64,000 nt of DNA from Microbispora sp. H11081 (lineage in GTDB: Bacteria; Actinomycetota; Actinomycetes; Streptosporangiales; Streptosporangiaceae), in contig NZ_JABBWV010000014.1 of assembly GCF_012999535.1 (NCBI RefSeq), positions 62,001 to 126,000 of the forward strand, in the 5' to 3' direction. Both the position numbers and the translations under genes were made by a program. Each line of letters begins with the position of its first letter. The first letter of the stretch is position 1. The notes under the pieces were generated by a model. It made no database searches. It was not told the origin of the DNA and saw nothing but the letters and a program-made list of their open reading frames with translations. Below, one piece after another: positions 9,301 to 16,346 of the stretch.

Positions 9301-9661
9301 GTGGCAGGTCAACCTGTACGGCACGAGCAGCCGCAAGGTCTTCCAGCAGTGGATCGGCCTGGGCGGCACGGAGGACATCTCGTACGCCTACGATCCGGCG
9401 AACCTGCCCGGTGACCCCGGCGCGGAGTACGGCCTGACCGTCGGCGCCGAGAACATCGAGGGCACCGGCGGCAGCCAGATCAGCGGCCCGCCGACGCAGG
9501 ACTACCGGATCACCAGCACGCCGGGCGCCCCCGGCGGCACGCTCAGCTACTCGTTCAAGGTCAAGGGCGTGTCCTCGGGCACCGGCACCGTCACGACCGG
9601 CACCTCCACCCCCCAGGTGAAGGGCATCACGGTCGAGGTCGACAAGATCACTGTCAACTAG
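6332..9661 (+). CDS. Secreted subtilisin-like serine protease (S8) with PA insert
   Basis: Extracellular protease of about 1109 residues. GTG at 6332 is chosen for GGAGG four bases upstream and because a signal peptide (1-33, basic start, hydrophobic core, ASAAA cleavage region) follows at once. An I9-type inhibitor propeptide spans about 80-185. The catalytic triad is intact: Asp221 in GILDTG, His300 in GGHGTH and Ser613 in GTSMSSPHVAG, with the oxyanion Asn401 in SAGNSGPG. A protease-associated (PA) domain of about 100 residues is inserted between Asn and Ser (about 455-555). A fibronectin-like domain (about 700-800) and a long C-terminal beta-rich region follow. The architecture resembles large actinomycete and plant subtilases. 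A strong hairpin follows the stop codon, so it is probably monocistronic. Confidence 0.95.
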   Translation: MSRKSPPPYLRTTAVIAGLGLVAAIIPAASAAADPSPTPSPSWSATAVTGAERVQGAKSPSGRLAKSDPELLASRSPQQTSVLVKLDYDSLAAYKGGLPGLPGTSPSVTGKALNPKSGDAAKYQKHIENVENAFLGELGDKVPGARVGQKLRTVYGGVALTLPADKAADLLKLPGVAAVQEDKREQPLTDSSPAFIGAPTVYNQLGGAKSSGKGVIVGILDTGAWPEHPSFADPGTLPAPPPKADGTPRTCNFGANPLTPAADPFSCNRKLISGQPFLATYNAIVGGEVYPDSARDSGGHGTHTATTSAGGPVDHANPLGIDRGSIHGIAPAAHVAVYKVCGAEGCYQSDSVAAVAQAIADGVRVINFSIGGGADPYSDPVELAFLDAYAAGVFVAASAGNSGPGASTTDHRGPWVTTVAASTQSRTFQSTITLTGGPSIKGASITGGVSSPLPVVLASAPPYSDPLCLSPAPPGLFTGKIVACQRGPNRVLKGFSVKQGGAAGMILYNATPLDLMTDNHWLPTVHIDKPETDVLLSWLSSHPGATASFTQGTKTTWQGDAMTSFSSRGPGGDFLKPDVTAPGLHILAGMTPTPESPLEGPAGNLYQVIAGTSMSSPHVAGAAALLFALRPTWTPGQVKSALETSATTKVTKEDRTTPADPFDYGGGRIDLTKAGDVGLTLDETAANYAASAADPLNRIDLNLPSVNAPVMPGVITAKRTLVNTTGKTLVYTATGTTVSGASITVLPPLFTVKPGKSQKITVVITAPDLPDGQYFGQVNLKQVNGNREQHLPVAFYRQEGAVPIDQTCAPTAIAKNTGESTCTVTVQNNTLEDAEVTALSTLNTKLRLTGVTGATKVGNQIVTTNKTLAGKQPDKPVIAPGTGPAGYLPLSLFGIAPTPIGDEEALNFTVPAFTYAGRTFNRIGVVSNGYTVAGGTNGSADIQFAPQTLPDTAQPNGVLASYWTDLNGAGAPGVYVATLTDGVSTWLVVEWQVNLYGTSSRKVFQQWIGLGGTEDISYAYDPANLPGDPGAEYGLTVGAENIEGTGGSQISGPPTQDYRITSTPGAPGGTLSYSFKVKGVSSGTGTVTTGTSTPQVKGITVEVDKITVN

Positions 9662-9672
9662 GGGGTCTTTCC

Positions 9673-9702
9673 GGCCCGGCGGACCAGCGCGTCCGCCGGG
9701 CC
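9673..9702 (+). terminator. Terminator hairpin after the subtilase gene
   Basis: Perfect 12-bp stem GGCCCGGCGGAC / GTCCGCCGGGCC with a 6-base loop, 12 bases after the stop codon. There is no T-run, as is common in actinomycetes. Confidence 0.75.
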
Positions 9703-9723
9703 ACCTCGGCCCGCTCCCGCGCC

Positions 9724-9752
9724 GATACATGGCTGAGCGTCCGCGGATACAC
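9724..9752. promoter_or_regulatory. Paired GATACAY sites upstream of the M1 peptidase gene
   Basis: GATACAT at 9724-9730 and GATACAC at 9746-9752 lie in direct orientation, 22 bases (two helical turns) apart. The same 7-mer occurs as an 11-base-spaced pair at 13611 and 13622, on the far side of the two-component system. Spacing in multiples of a helical turn is typical of OmpR-family response-regulator sites; assignment to the neighbouring regulator is an inference. Confidence 0.4.
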
Positions 9753-9838
9753 GGTCCAGGCGGCGCCGACACACGAACCACCCACGATGGGGCGCAGTGC
9801 GCGAACCCGCGCACCTTATCCCCGGAGGTGGTTCATCG

Positions 9839-11410
9839 ATGTCCTCTGCCCACGTACCCGCCCCGCGTACGCGAGGGCGCGGCGCACGGCGAACGCTCAC
9901 CGCGCTGGCGGCGACAGGCGCGCTGGCCCTGGCGCTCTCCGCGTGCGCCGCCGGGGCCGGGGCCGGTGCCACCGCCGCGGCCTCGGCCGCCGGGACGCCC
10001 AGGCCCGGTGCTCACAGCGCCGGTAACCACAGCGCCGGTAACCACAGTGCCGGTGACCCGCTTTTCACCTACCTCGGGAACGGCGGGTACGACGTCGTCT
10101 CCTACGACGTCAGGTACGACTACCGGCCCGGCACGACGAAGATGAACTCCTCCGTGCGGATCACGGCCACGGCGAAGCAGGCTCTGTCGAGCTTCAGCCT
10201 GGACTCGAAGGTGGACCGTGTCGACTCGGTGTCCGTGCAGGGCGAGCGGGCCGCGTTCAAGGTGTCCGGCGAGAAGCTCCTGATCACGCCGCGGCGCGCG
10301 CTGCGCGAAGGAGCATCCTTCCGCGTCGACGTCTCCTACCGCGTCGACCGCGCGGACGACACGCGGTCGCCCTCCTACCCGCCCAACGCGCACTACCTGC
10401 AGGCCTGGCTCGACAAGGACGACGGCTTCGCGGTCATGGGCCAGCCCGACCGCGCCCACATGTTCTTCCCCGGCAACGACTACCCCAGCGACAAGGCCCG
10501 CTTCACCTTCCGCGTCACCACGCCCAAGAATCTCCAGGCCGTGGCGAGCGGGACACTGCGGTCGCGCAAGACCACCGGGGACCGTACGACCTACACCTAC
10601 ACCACCCGCGATCCCATCCCGACCCATGTGGCCCAGGTCGCCGTGGGCCGCTTCACGAAGGTGACGGCGCGCGGGCCCCACGGCCTGCCGATCCGCAGCT
10701 ACCTCGCGACGGCCAGGTACAAGGCGGCGAAGGCCCGGGTGGACGACATCCCCGCCCAGGTCGCCTGGGTGGAGAAGGAGATCGGCCGCAGGTATCCGTT
10801 CGAGACCTACGGGGTGCTGGGGGTGCCGGGAGACTACGACGGCGTCGCCCTCGAGTCCGCGACGCTTTCCACGTTCAGCGTCGAAGGACTGACGCGCCCG
10901 GCCGAGGAGATCGCGCCGACCATGATCCACGAGCTGGTCCACCAGTATTTCGGCGACGCCGTCTCCGTACGCACCTGGAACGACATGTGGATCAGCGAGG
11001 GCCACGCCGACTACTACCAGCTGCTCTATTCGGTGGACAAGCTGCATCGCGACCTCGACGAGGTCCTGAAGCAGCGCTACGAGTTCGAGTTCGGCAAGCG
11101 GATCGAATCCGGGCCCCCCGCGCGGCTCAAGACCGCGCAGGACGTGCTGACCGGCGGGAACAACGGGGGCGTGCTGATGCTCGCGGGCCTGCGCCACCAG
11201 GTCGGCGACTCCGTGTTCAAGAAGATCGAGCAGACGTTCTACGACCGCTACCTGGGCAAATCCGCGACGACCCAGGACTACATCGACGTGGCCAACAAGG
11301 TCAGCGGGCGCGACCTCACCTCCTACATCGAGGGCTGGCTCTACGGGGCCAAGGTGCCCCCGATGCCGGGTCACCCCGACTGGAAGCCCGCGCCGCCCCC
11401 GGCCTCCTGA
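9839..11410 (+). CDS. M1-family zinc metallopeptidase, predicted lipoprotein
   Basis: Aminopeptidase-N-like enzyme of 523 residues, probably anchored outside the membrane. GGAGGT lies 8 bases before the ATG at 9839. The signal peptide ends in the lipobox LSAC, Cys36. An N-terminal beta-sandwich domain (about 75-270) precedes the catalytic domain with HELVH (H364, E365, H368) and the third zinc ligand E387 in WISEGHA; the H-x18-E spacing is exact for M1. The usual GAMEN exopeptidase motif appears as GVALES, so substrate choice may differ from aminopeptidase N. A short repeat AGNHS lies between the lipobox and the first domain. It sits directly before a two-component system that may control it. 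Confidence 0.9.
   Translation: MSSAHVPAPRTRGRGARRTLTALAATGALALALSACAAGAGAGATAAASAAGTPRPGAHSAGNHSAGNHSAGDPLFTYLGNGGYDVVSYDVRYDYRPGTTKMNSSVRITATAKQALSSFSLDSKVDRVDSVSVQGERAAFKVSGEKLLITPRRALREGASFRVDVSYRVDRADDTRSPSYPPNAHYLQAWLDKDDGFAVMGQPDRAHMFFPGNDYPSDKARFTFRVTTPKNLQAVASGTLRSRKTTGDRTTYTYTTRDPIPTHVAQVAVGRFTKVTARGPHGLPIRSYLATARYKAAKARVDDIPAQVAWVEKEIGRRYPFETYGVLGVPGDYDGVALESATLSTFSVEGLTRPAEEIAPTMIHELVHQYFGDAVSVRTWNDMWISEGHADYYQLLYSVDKLHRDLDEVLKQRYEFEFGKRIESGPPARLKTAQDVLTGGNNGGVLMLAGLRHQVGDSVFKKIEQTFYDRYLGKSATTQDYIDVANKVSGRDLTSYIEGWLYGAKVPPMPGHPDWKPAPPPAS
10013..10057 (+). repeat. Three in-frame 15-bp tandem repeats in the M1 peptidase linker
   Basis: Units at 10013-10027, 10028-10042 and 10043-10057. 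The first two are identical (CACAGCGCCGGTAAC); the third differs at two positions. They encode HSAGN/HSAGN/HSAGD in the flexible tether after the lipobox, so copy number could change the tether length without a frameshift. Confidence 0.85.
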
Positions 11411-11497
11411 GGAGGGGAGCACCGGCCTTGTCCGCATAAGCTCGCAAACGCGCTATTCGCCGCCTCTGTATTCGCCGCGTCTGGGGGGCACGTCGGG

Positions 11498-12277
11498 TTG
11501 GATGCCAGAAGCGGGCCGCAGGCCCCTGTCACCGTGCTGCTCGTCGAGGACGACGAGGTGATCCGTAAGACGGTCGGGATGTCCCTGGCACGCTACGGCT
11601 ACGAGGTGTCGACGGCCGCGGACGGCCTGACCGGCCTGGAGCTCTTCCGGGAGGGACGGCACGACCTGCTGTTGCTCGATGTGATGCTGCCCGGCCTGGA
11701 CGGCATCAGCCTGTGCCGCAGGGTCAGGGAGACCAGCCTCATCCCGATCCTGATGATGTCCGCGCGCGGCGACTCGCTGGACGTGGTGGCGGGCCTTGAG
11801 GCGGGGGCGGACGACTACGTCGTCAAGCCGGTCGACACGGGCGTGCTGGTGGCCAGGATCCGCTCGCTGCTGCGCCGGGCCACCTTCGCCCCCGGTCACG
11901 AGTCCGGTCACGAGCCCGCTCCGGCGCCCGCTCCCGTGTCAGGGCCGGACGACTCCCCGGAGCCCGCGCCCGTCTTCGGTGACCTCGTCTTCGGGGACCT
12001 CGTCTTCGGCGACCTGGCCGTCGACACCCAGGGCCTCGAGGTGCGCCTGGCCGGCGAGCCCGTCGCGCTCGCCCCCACCGAGCTCCGGCTGCTGCTGGAG
12101 TTCGCGGCCAATCCGGGGATCGTGCTGGACCGGCAGACGCTGCTGCGCAACGTCTGGGACTACGGCTGGGATGGTGACAGCCGCGTGGTGGACCTGTGCG
12201 TGCAGCGGTTGCGCAAGAAGATCGGCACCGACCGCATCGAGACCGTCCGCGGTTTCGGCTACAAGCTGCGGCGCTGA
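11498..12277 (+). CDS. OmpR/PhoB-family response regulator
   Basis: DNA-binding response regulator of 259 residues from TTG at 11498 (GGGGGG lies 9 bases upstream; a GTG a few codons later is an alternative). The receiver domain (11-125) has the acidic pocket EDD, phospho-acceptor Asp61 in LLLLDVMLPG and Lys110 in YVVKP. A winged-helix DNA-binding domain occupies about 170-258, ending VRGFGYKLRR. The linker is unusually long and repetitive: SGHE twice, then FGDLV three times. It is followed at once by its histidine kinase and is flanked by cell-envelope genes (M1 peptidase and a D,D-carboxypeptidase), suggesting an envelope-stress or cell-wall role. Confidence 0.93.
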   Translation: MDARSGPQAPVTVLLVEDDEVIRKTVGMSLARYGYEVSTAADGLTGLELFREGRHDLLLLDVMLPGLDGISLCRRVRETSLIPILMMSARGDSLDVVAGLEAGADDYVVKPVDTGVLVARIRSLLRRATFAPGHESGHEPAPAPAPVSGPDDSPEPAPVFGDLVFGDLVFGDLAVDTQGLEVRLAGEPVALAPTELRLLLEFAANPGIVLDRQTLLRNVWDYGWDGDSRVVDLCVQRLRKKIGTDRIETVRGFGYKLRR

Positions 12278-12278
12278 T

Positions 12279-13568
12279 GTGAGCGCCGAGACCCGCCGTG
12301 GCAACCCTCTGTCGCTGCTGGACCCCAGGTCGCTCAGGTGGAAGATCGCCGCACTGGCGGCCGCGGCCTCCTGCGCGGTCGCCGTGGCGGTCGGGGTGCT
12401 CGTGCACACGACGACCTACGACTGGTCGCTCAACGCGGGCAGGGCCGAGGCGCTCCAGTCCGCCGTCGACCAGGCGAACGGCGGCGGGGACGTGCCCGGC
12501 ACGTCCGTCGAGGACCCGGGCACTCTCCCGCCGGAACTGCTGCGCCAGATGGCGTCCGGGGAATCCGGGGGATTCTGGGAGTCCGCCACCTGGTACGACG
12601 ACACGAAACCCGACGAGCCCTGGATGTGGGCGGCCGTCCGCGACGGCGGTCGCGTGACGGCCGTGAAGGTCGACATGGGCCCCGAGCGGCGCAGCCTCCA
12701 GGCACTCGACCGGCACATCGTGCTGGCCACGCTGGCCGCGCTCGCGATCGTGGTGCCCCTCGCGGCGCTCGCCGCCGAACTGCCGAACCGGCGCCTGCGA
12801 CGCGTGGCGGGAACGGCCCGGCGCATCGCGGGCGGAGACCTCGACGCCAGGATCGGGGCGGGCAGCCGGACCCGTGACGAGATCAGTGAGATCTCGGCGG
12901 CCGTCGACTCGATGGCGAGCGCGCTGCAGGAGCGGTTACTGGCCGAGCAGCGCTTCACCGCGGACGTCGCCCACGATTTGCGTACGCCGCTGATGGGCCT
13001 GATCACCTCGGCGGAGTTGCTCCCGGAGGGGGAGGTCACCGAACTGGTACGCGACCGCGTGCGGGTGCTGCGCGTGCTCGTCGAGGACCTGCTGGAGATC
13101 TCCCGCCTGGACGCGGGCGCGGAGCGGGCCGAGCACGTGCCGGTGCCGCTGGGCGAGGTCGTCGAGGAGTCCGTCCGCCGCACCGGGCTCCCCGCCCGGG
13201 TGGAGGTGGCCGATCCTTCCATGGCCGACACCGACCCCCGGCGTCTCGACCGGATCATCGCCAACCTGGTCGCCAACGCCCATCGCCATGGTCGGGCTCC
13301 CGTCGAGGTCTCCGTCCGGGGCACGACGATCGTCGTGCGCGACCACGGACCCGGATTCCCCGCCTCGCTGCTGGCCGAAGGGCCGCGGCGCTTCCGTACG
13401 GACGCGCAGGAACGCGGCAGGGGCCACGGCCTGGGCCTGACCATCGCACTCGGCCAGGCGCGGGTGATCGGCGCCGCCCTCGGCTTCGCCAACGCTCCGG
13501 ACGGCGGCGCGGTCGCCACCGTCCGCCTCGGAAGCCACCCGCGACTGCCCGACCCCGGCAACCGCTGA
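12279..13568 (+). CDS. Sensor histidine kinase
   Basis: Membrane kinase of 429 residues, partner of the preceding regulator. GTG at 12279 begins one base after the regulator's stop codon, so translation is probably coupled. Transmembrane helices lie at about 21-43 and 146-166 and enclose a small extracytoplasmic sensor of about 100 residues. HAMP occupies about 168-220. The HisKA H-box is DVAHDLRTPL with phospho-acceptor His232. The ATPase domain has the N-box NLVANAHRHG, G1 DHGPGFP and G2 GRGHGLGLTIA. The sensor region resembles no ligand-binding family I can name. Confidence 0.92.
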   Translation: MSAETRRGNPLSLLDPRSLRWKIAALAAAASCAVAVAVGVLVHTTTYDWSLNAGRAEALQSAVDQANGGGDVPGTSVEDPGTLPPELLRQMASGESGGFWESATWYDDTKPDEPWMWAAVRDGGRVTAVKVDMGPERRSLQALDRHIVLATLAALAIVVPLAALAAELPNRRLRRVAGTARRIAGGDLDARIGAGSRTRDEISEISAAVDSMASALQERLLAEQRFTADVAHDLRTPLMGLITSAELLPEGEVTELVRDRVRVLRVLVEDLLEISRLDAGAERAEHVPVPLGEVVEESVRRTGLPARVEVADPSMADTDPRRLDRIIANLVANAHRHGRAPVEVSVRGTTIVVRDHGPGFPASLLAEGPRRFRTDAQERGRGHGLGLTIALGQARVIGAALGFANAPDGGAVATVRLGSHPRLPDPGNR

Positions 13569-13610
13569 CCCCGGCGACCGCTGACCTCGGCGGCCGCTGC
13601 CCGGGAGCCG

Positions 13611-13628
13611 ATACACGGCGGATACACA
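13611..13628. promoter_or_regulatory. Direct repeat GATACAC, 11-base period, upstream of D,D-carboxypeptidase gene
   Basis: GATACACGGCG followed by GATACAC: exact 7-mers at 13611-13617 and 13622-13628, one helical turn apart, in the gap between the kinase gene and the carboxypeptidase gene. The same 7-mer pair lies before the M1 peptidase gene. A head-to-tail, 11-base arrangement is the classic layout for OmpR/PhoB-family regulators. Function is inferred. Confidence 0.45.
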
Positions 13629-13742
13629 GCAGCGCGTGATTCGAGCGACCGCTGATGCCCCACATCGGCAGCACGGAAATTCGCCCGGCCCAAGGTGGCT
13701 GACGTGCGCATACGGCGCACCGACCACCTGGAGGCGCCTCCC

Positions 13743-14720
13743 ATGTCCACAGCCAGCCCGTCCCCCGTTTCCGCCGGAGAGCACCCGGTCCGCCGCCTCG
13801 GCGCCCTCCGCCTCGCGGCCTCGTTGTGGGCCCTCGTCCTCGTCGCCACCGGCGTCTCCGGCTGCTTCGGATTCCCCTCGGGCGACGTGAGCGAGGGCCT
13901 CGCGGCGGGAATGGCGCTGCCCTGGCCCGAGGAGGGCCAGGCGAGCGTCATGGTCGAAGGTCTCGGCGATCTCGGCAGCAAGGGAACACAGGAGCCGGTG
14001 CCGATCGCGAGCGTCACCAAGGTGATGACCGCGTACGTGATCCTCAGCGAGCATCCGCTGAAGGGGGCCGCGGCCGGACCGGTCATCGAGGTCGACAGGG
14101 AGGCCGCGGACGAGTCGTTGTCCCGCGAGGAGTCGAGCGCGCCGGTCAGGGAAGGCCAGCGGTTCACCGAACGGCAGATGCTCGAACTGATGCTGATCCC
14201 CTCGGGCAACAACATCGCCCGCCTGCTCGCCCGCTGGGACGCGGGAACGCAGGAGGCGTTCGTGGCGAAGATGAACCGGGCCGCCGCCGCCCTCGGCATG
14301 ACCCGCACCACCTACACCGGCGCCAGCGGCATCGAGCCGACGACCGTGAGCACCGCCGTGGACCAGTTGAGGCTGGCCAGGAAGGTGATGAAGAACCCGG
14401 TGTTCCGCTCGATCGTGGCCAAGCCCAGGGCCACGATCCCCGGGGTTCCCGGCACGATCGTCAACACCAATGCGCTACTGGGCACGTCGGGCGTGATCGG
14501 CCTCAAGACCGGTTCAAGCACGCCGGCCGGCGGCGCCCTGATGTGGGCGGCCAAGGCCTCGGCCGGCGGCCGTACGTGGCTGGTCCTCGGCGTCGTCCTG
14601 CACCAGAGCGCGGGCTCGCCCCCCGCGGCGGGGCTGCGGGACGCCCTCGACCGCAGCCGGACGCTGATCGACGCGGTCCGCGAGTCGCTCGATTCCGTGG
14701 TCGCGGCCGAGGGCGTGTGA
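13743..14720 (+). CDS. D-alanyl-D-alanine carboxypeptidase (S11), possible lipoprotein
   Basis: Low-molecular-weight penicillin-binding protein of 325 residues that trims peptidoglycan stem peptides. ATG at 13743 has GGAGG 8 bases upstream. The N-terminal hydrophobic segment ends in VSGC (Cys41), a plausible lipobox. Active-site motifs: SxxK as SVTK (S90, K93), SxN as SGN (154-156) and KTG (255-257). The C-terminal domain of PBP5 is absent and the protein ends soon after the catalytic domain. It lies downstream of the two-component operon with its own upstream region carrying the GATACAC pair, consistent with control by that regulator. Confidence 0.93.
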   Translation: MSTASPSPVSAGEHPVRRLGALRLAASLWALVLVATGVSGCFGFPSGDVSEGLAAGMALPWPEEGQASVMVEGLGDLGSKGTQEPVPIASVTKVMTAYVILSEHPLKGAAAGPVIEVDREAADESLSREESSAPVREGQRFTERQMLELMLIPSGNNIARLLARWDAGTQEAFVAKMNRAAAALGMTRTTYTGASGIEPTTVSTAVDQLRLARKVMKNPVFRSIVAKPRATIPGVPGTIVNTNALLGTSGVIGLKTGSSTPAGGALMWAAKASAGGRTWLVLGVVLHQSAGSPPAAGLRDALDRSRTLIDAVRESLDSVVAAEGV

Positions 14721-14727
14721 ATCCGGG

Positions 14728-14755
14728 TTGACGCATACCCATATGGGAATATGAT
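14728..14755 (+). promoter_or_regulatory. Promoter with embedded palindromic operator for the ArsR operon
   Basis: -35 TTGACG (14728-14733), 16-base spacer and -10 TATGAT (14750-14755) are close to consensus. The spacer holds the perfect 10-bp palindrome CCCATATGGG (14738-14747), positioned to block RNA polymerase, as expected for an autorepressing ArsR-type regulator. Transcription should start near 14762, directly at the ATG at 14763, giving a leaderless mRNA. Confidence 0.65.
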
Positions 14756-14762
14756 TGCCCGC

Positions 14763-15104
14763 ATGGCACGAGCAGCGACGACGTCGGACGTCTTCAACGC
14801 GATCGCCGAGCCGCAGCGCCGGGAGATCCTGGCGCTGCTGCGGGCGGGTGAGCGGCCGGTGACGGAGTTGGCCCAGGAGCTGGGGATGACCCAGCCGGGG
14901 GCGTCCAAGCACCTGCGGGTGCTCAGGGAGGTCGGGCTGGTGCGGGACCGCAAGGTCGGCAAACAGCGCCTGTACGGCCTCGACGCCCGGGGGCTGCGAC
15001 CGGTCCACGAGTGGACCGGCGGGTTCGAGCGGTTCTGGAACGAGAGCTTCGACCGGCTGGACGCGTACGTGCAGGACCTCAAGCAGGCAAGGCAGGAGGA
15101 ATGA
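14763..15104 (+). CDS. ArsR-family winged-helix regulator
   Basis: A 113-residue repressor with a central winged helix (VTELAQELGMTQPGASKHLR as recognition region, about residues 38-57). No metal-binding Cys pair is present, so it is of the non-metal class usually paired with SRPBCC proteins. The start is taken at 14763 because the earlier in-frame ATG at 14751 lies inside the -10 element. It is the first gene of a three-gene operon: an SRPBCC/AHSA1 gene follows after 3 bases, then a DHFR-like gene. Probably represses its own promoter through the palindrome upstream. Confidence 0.9.
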   Translation: MARAATTSDVFNAIAEPQRREILALLRAGERPVTELAQELGMTQPGASKHLRVLREVGLVRDRKVGKQRLYGLDARGLRPVHEWTGGFERFWNESFDRLDAYVQDLKQARQEE

Positions 15105-15107
15105 CCG

Positions 15108-15614
15108 GTGGCAGAGACAGGACGCGCCGCGCCGGCGCAGGCGGTGACGGCCGACCGAGAGATCGTGATCTCCCGGGTCATCAGCGCCCCACGGGAGTTG
15201 GTGTTCGAGGCGTTCACCGAAGTCCGGCACCTGTCGCGCTGGTGGGGACCGGAGGGGTTCAGCACCACCACGCGGGCGTTCGAGTTCCGCGTCGGCGGAG
15301 AGTGGGACTTCGTGATGCACGGACCGGACGGGACGGACTACCAGGAGTGGATCTCCTGGACCGAGATCGCCCCGCCGGAGCGGATCGCGCTGCTGCACGG
15401 TGAGCGCCGCGACGACCCGAACGCCTTCGAGTCGGTCCTCACGTTCGCGCCCGACGGAGCGGCGACCCGGATCGAGATGCGCACGGTGTTCCCCACCAAG
15501 GAGTCCCGCGACGAAGCGGTCGAGAAATACCACGCGATCGAGGGCGCCCGGCAGACCCTCGGCAACCTGGCGGCCTACGTCGCCGAGATCGGTTCGAGGG
15601 GAGCGAAGGGCTGA
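15108..15614 (+). CDS. SRPBCC (AHSA1/START-like) family protein
   Basis: A 168-residue helix-grip protein of the AHSA1 group. Typical features are REIVISRVISAPRELVFEAF at the start and HLSRWWGPEGFS. Members bind hydrophobic ligands in a deep pocket; the ligand is not known. GTG at 15108 is preceded by AGGAGG. It is translated between the ArsR gene (3-base gap) and the DHFR-like gene (TGATG overlap). ArsR-SRPBCC pairs are common in actinomycetes, but their physiological role is mostly undefined. Confidence 0.88.
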   Translation: MAETGRAAPAQAVTADREIVISRVISAPRELVFEAFTEVRHLSRWWGPEGFSTTTRAFEFRVGGEWDFVMHGPDGTDYQEWISWTEIAPPERIALLHGERRDDPNAFESVLTFAPDGAATRIEMRTVFPTKESRDEAVEKYHAIEGARQTLGNLAAYVAEIGSRGAKG

Positions 15615-16231
15615 TGGCCGGGAAGGTGTTCTTCAGCGTCTCGATGTCGCTGGACGGTTTCATCGCACCCGAGTCCCTCGACGATCTGATGGGGCGGCAG
15701 TGGATGGAACTGCAGCAGTGGGTTTTCCCGACACGGTTCTTCCGGGAGAACCTGAAGCTCGGCTCGGGCGGCGAGGAAGGGCGCGACAACGACATCGTGC
15801 GGGAGACGTTCGAACGCACGGGCGCGAGCGTGATGGGCAAGCGCATGTTCGACGCCGGCGAGCAGGCGTGGCCTGAGGAGGCGCCGTTCCACACGCCGGT
15901 CTTCGTGGTGACGCACCAGGAGCGTGACCCCTGGGAGCGGCCGGGTGGGACCGTCTTCCACTTCGTCGGCGACATCAAGACCGCGCTCGACCAGGCCCGC
16001 GAGGCCGCGGGCGACAGGGACGTCCGCATCGCGGGCGGCGGCGCGACGATCCTGCAGTACGTGAACGCCGGCCTGATCGACGAGTTCTCCGTCGCGGTCT
16101 CACCCGTGCTGTTCGGCTCCGGGGTCCGCCTGTTCGAGGGCGTGGACGCGGCCCGCGTGGCTCTGGAGCCGGTCCGCTCTGAGGCGACGCGGCGGGTGAC
16201 CCACCTGACCTACGCGGTCCGGAAGCGGTGA
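15614..16231 (+). CDS. DHFR/RibD-C-terminal-domain-like reductase
   Basis: A 205-residue protein with the RibD C-terminal/dihydrofolate-reductase fold: FFSVSMSLDGFIA at the N-terminus, ASVMGKRMFDAG, then DVRIAGGGATILQYVNAGL, the glycine-rich NADPH-binding region. The ATG shares one base with the preceding stop codon, indicating coupled translation. Members of this group are presumed NADPH-dependent reductases of unknown substrate; this is not the essential folate DHFR. A stable 13-bp hairpin follows the gene and ends the operon. Confidence 0.88.
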   Translation: MAGKVFFSVSMSLDGFIAPESLDDLMGRQWMELQQWVFPTRFFRENLKLGSGGEEGRDNDIVRETFERTGASVMGKRMFDAGEQAWPEEAPFHTPVFVVTHQERDPWERPGGTVFHFVGDIKTALDQAREAAGDRDVRIAGGGATILQYVNAGLIDEFSVAVSPVLFGSGVRLFEGVDAARVALEPVRSEATRRVTHLTYAVRKR

Positions 16232-16236
16232 CCGCC

Positions 16237-16286
16237 GCGCGGATCTCCCGGGGACCGGCTCCGGGCCGGCTCAGGGAGATCCGCGC
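16237..16286. terminator. Bidirectional terminator between convergent genes
   Basis: Perfect 13-bp inverted repeat GCGCGGATCTCCC (16237-16249) and GGGAGATCCGCGC (16274-16286) with a GC-rich 24-base loop, placed between the DHFR-like gene and the convergent lipoprotein gene. It can act in both directions. Confidence 0.7.
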
Positions 16287-16290
16287 GCCG

Positions 16291-16346
16291 GGTGGTTATC
16301 CGCGGGCCGGGTGGTTATCCGCGGGCCGGGTGGTTACTGCGGGCCG
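16291..16346. repeat. 19-bp tandem repeat reaching the lipoprotein stop codon
   Basis: Three head-to-tail copies starting at 16291, 16310 and 16329. The first two are identical 19-mers (GGTGGTTATCCGCGGGCCG); the third is 18 bases and changed. The third copy contains the stop codon of the minus-strand lipoprotein gene, so the unit may have been copied out of the gene's 3' end. Confidence 0.85.

Noticed and set aside
6359-9814. 1151-codon open frame opposite the subtilase gene
   Set aside because: No domains, Arg/Gly/Val-rich composition, and full overlap with a gene that has an intact catalytic triad; long antisense frames are normal at this GC content.
10013-10057. CRISPR-like repeat array
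   Set aside because: Units are 15 bp, contiguous, without spacers, and in frame within a coding region.
13743-14720. Second beta-lactamase
   Set aside because: SxxK/SGN/KTG spacing and lack of an omega-loop ExxxN motif fit an S11 D,D-carboxypeptidase.
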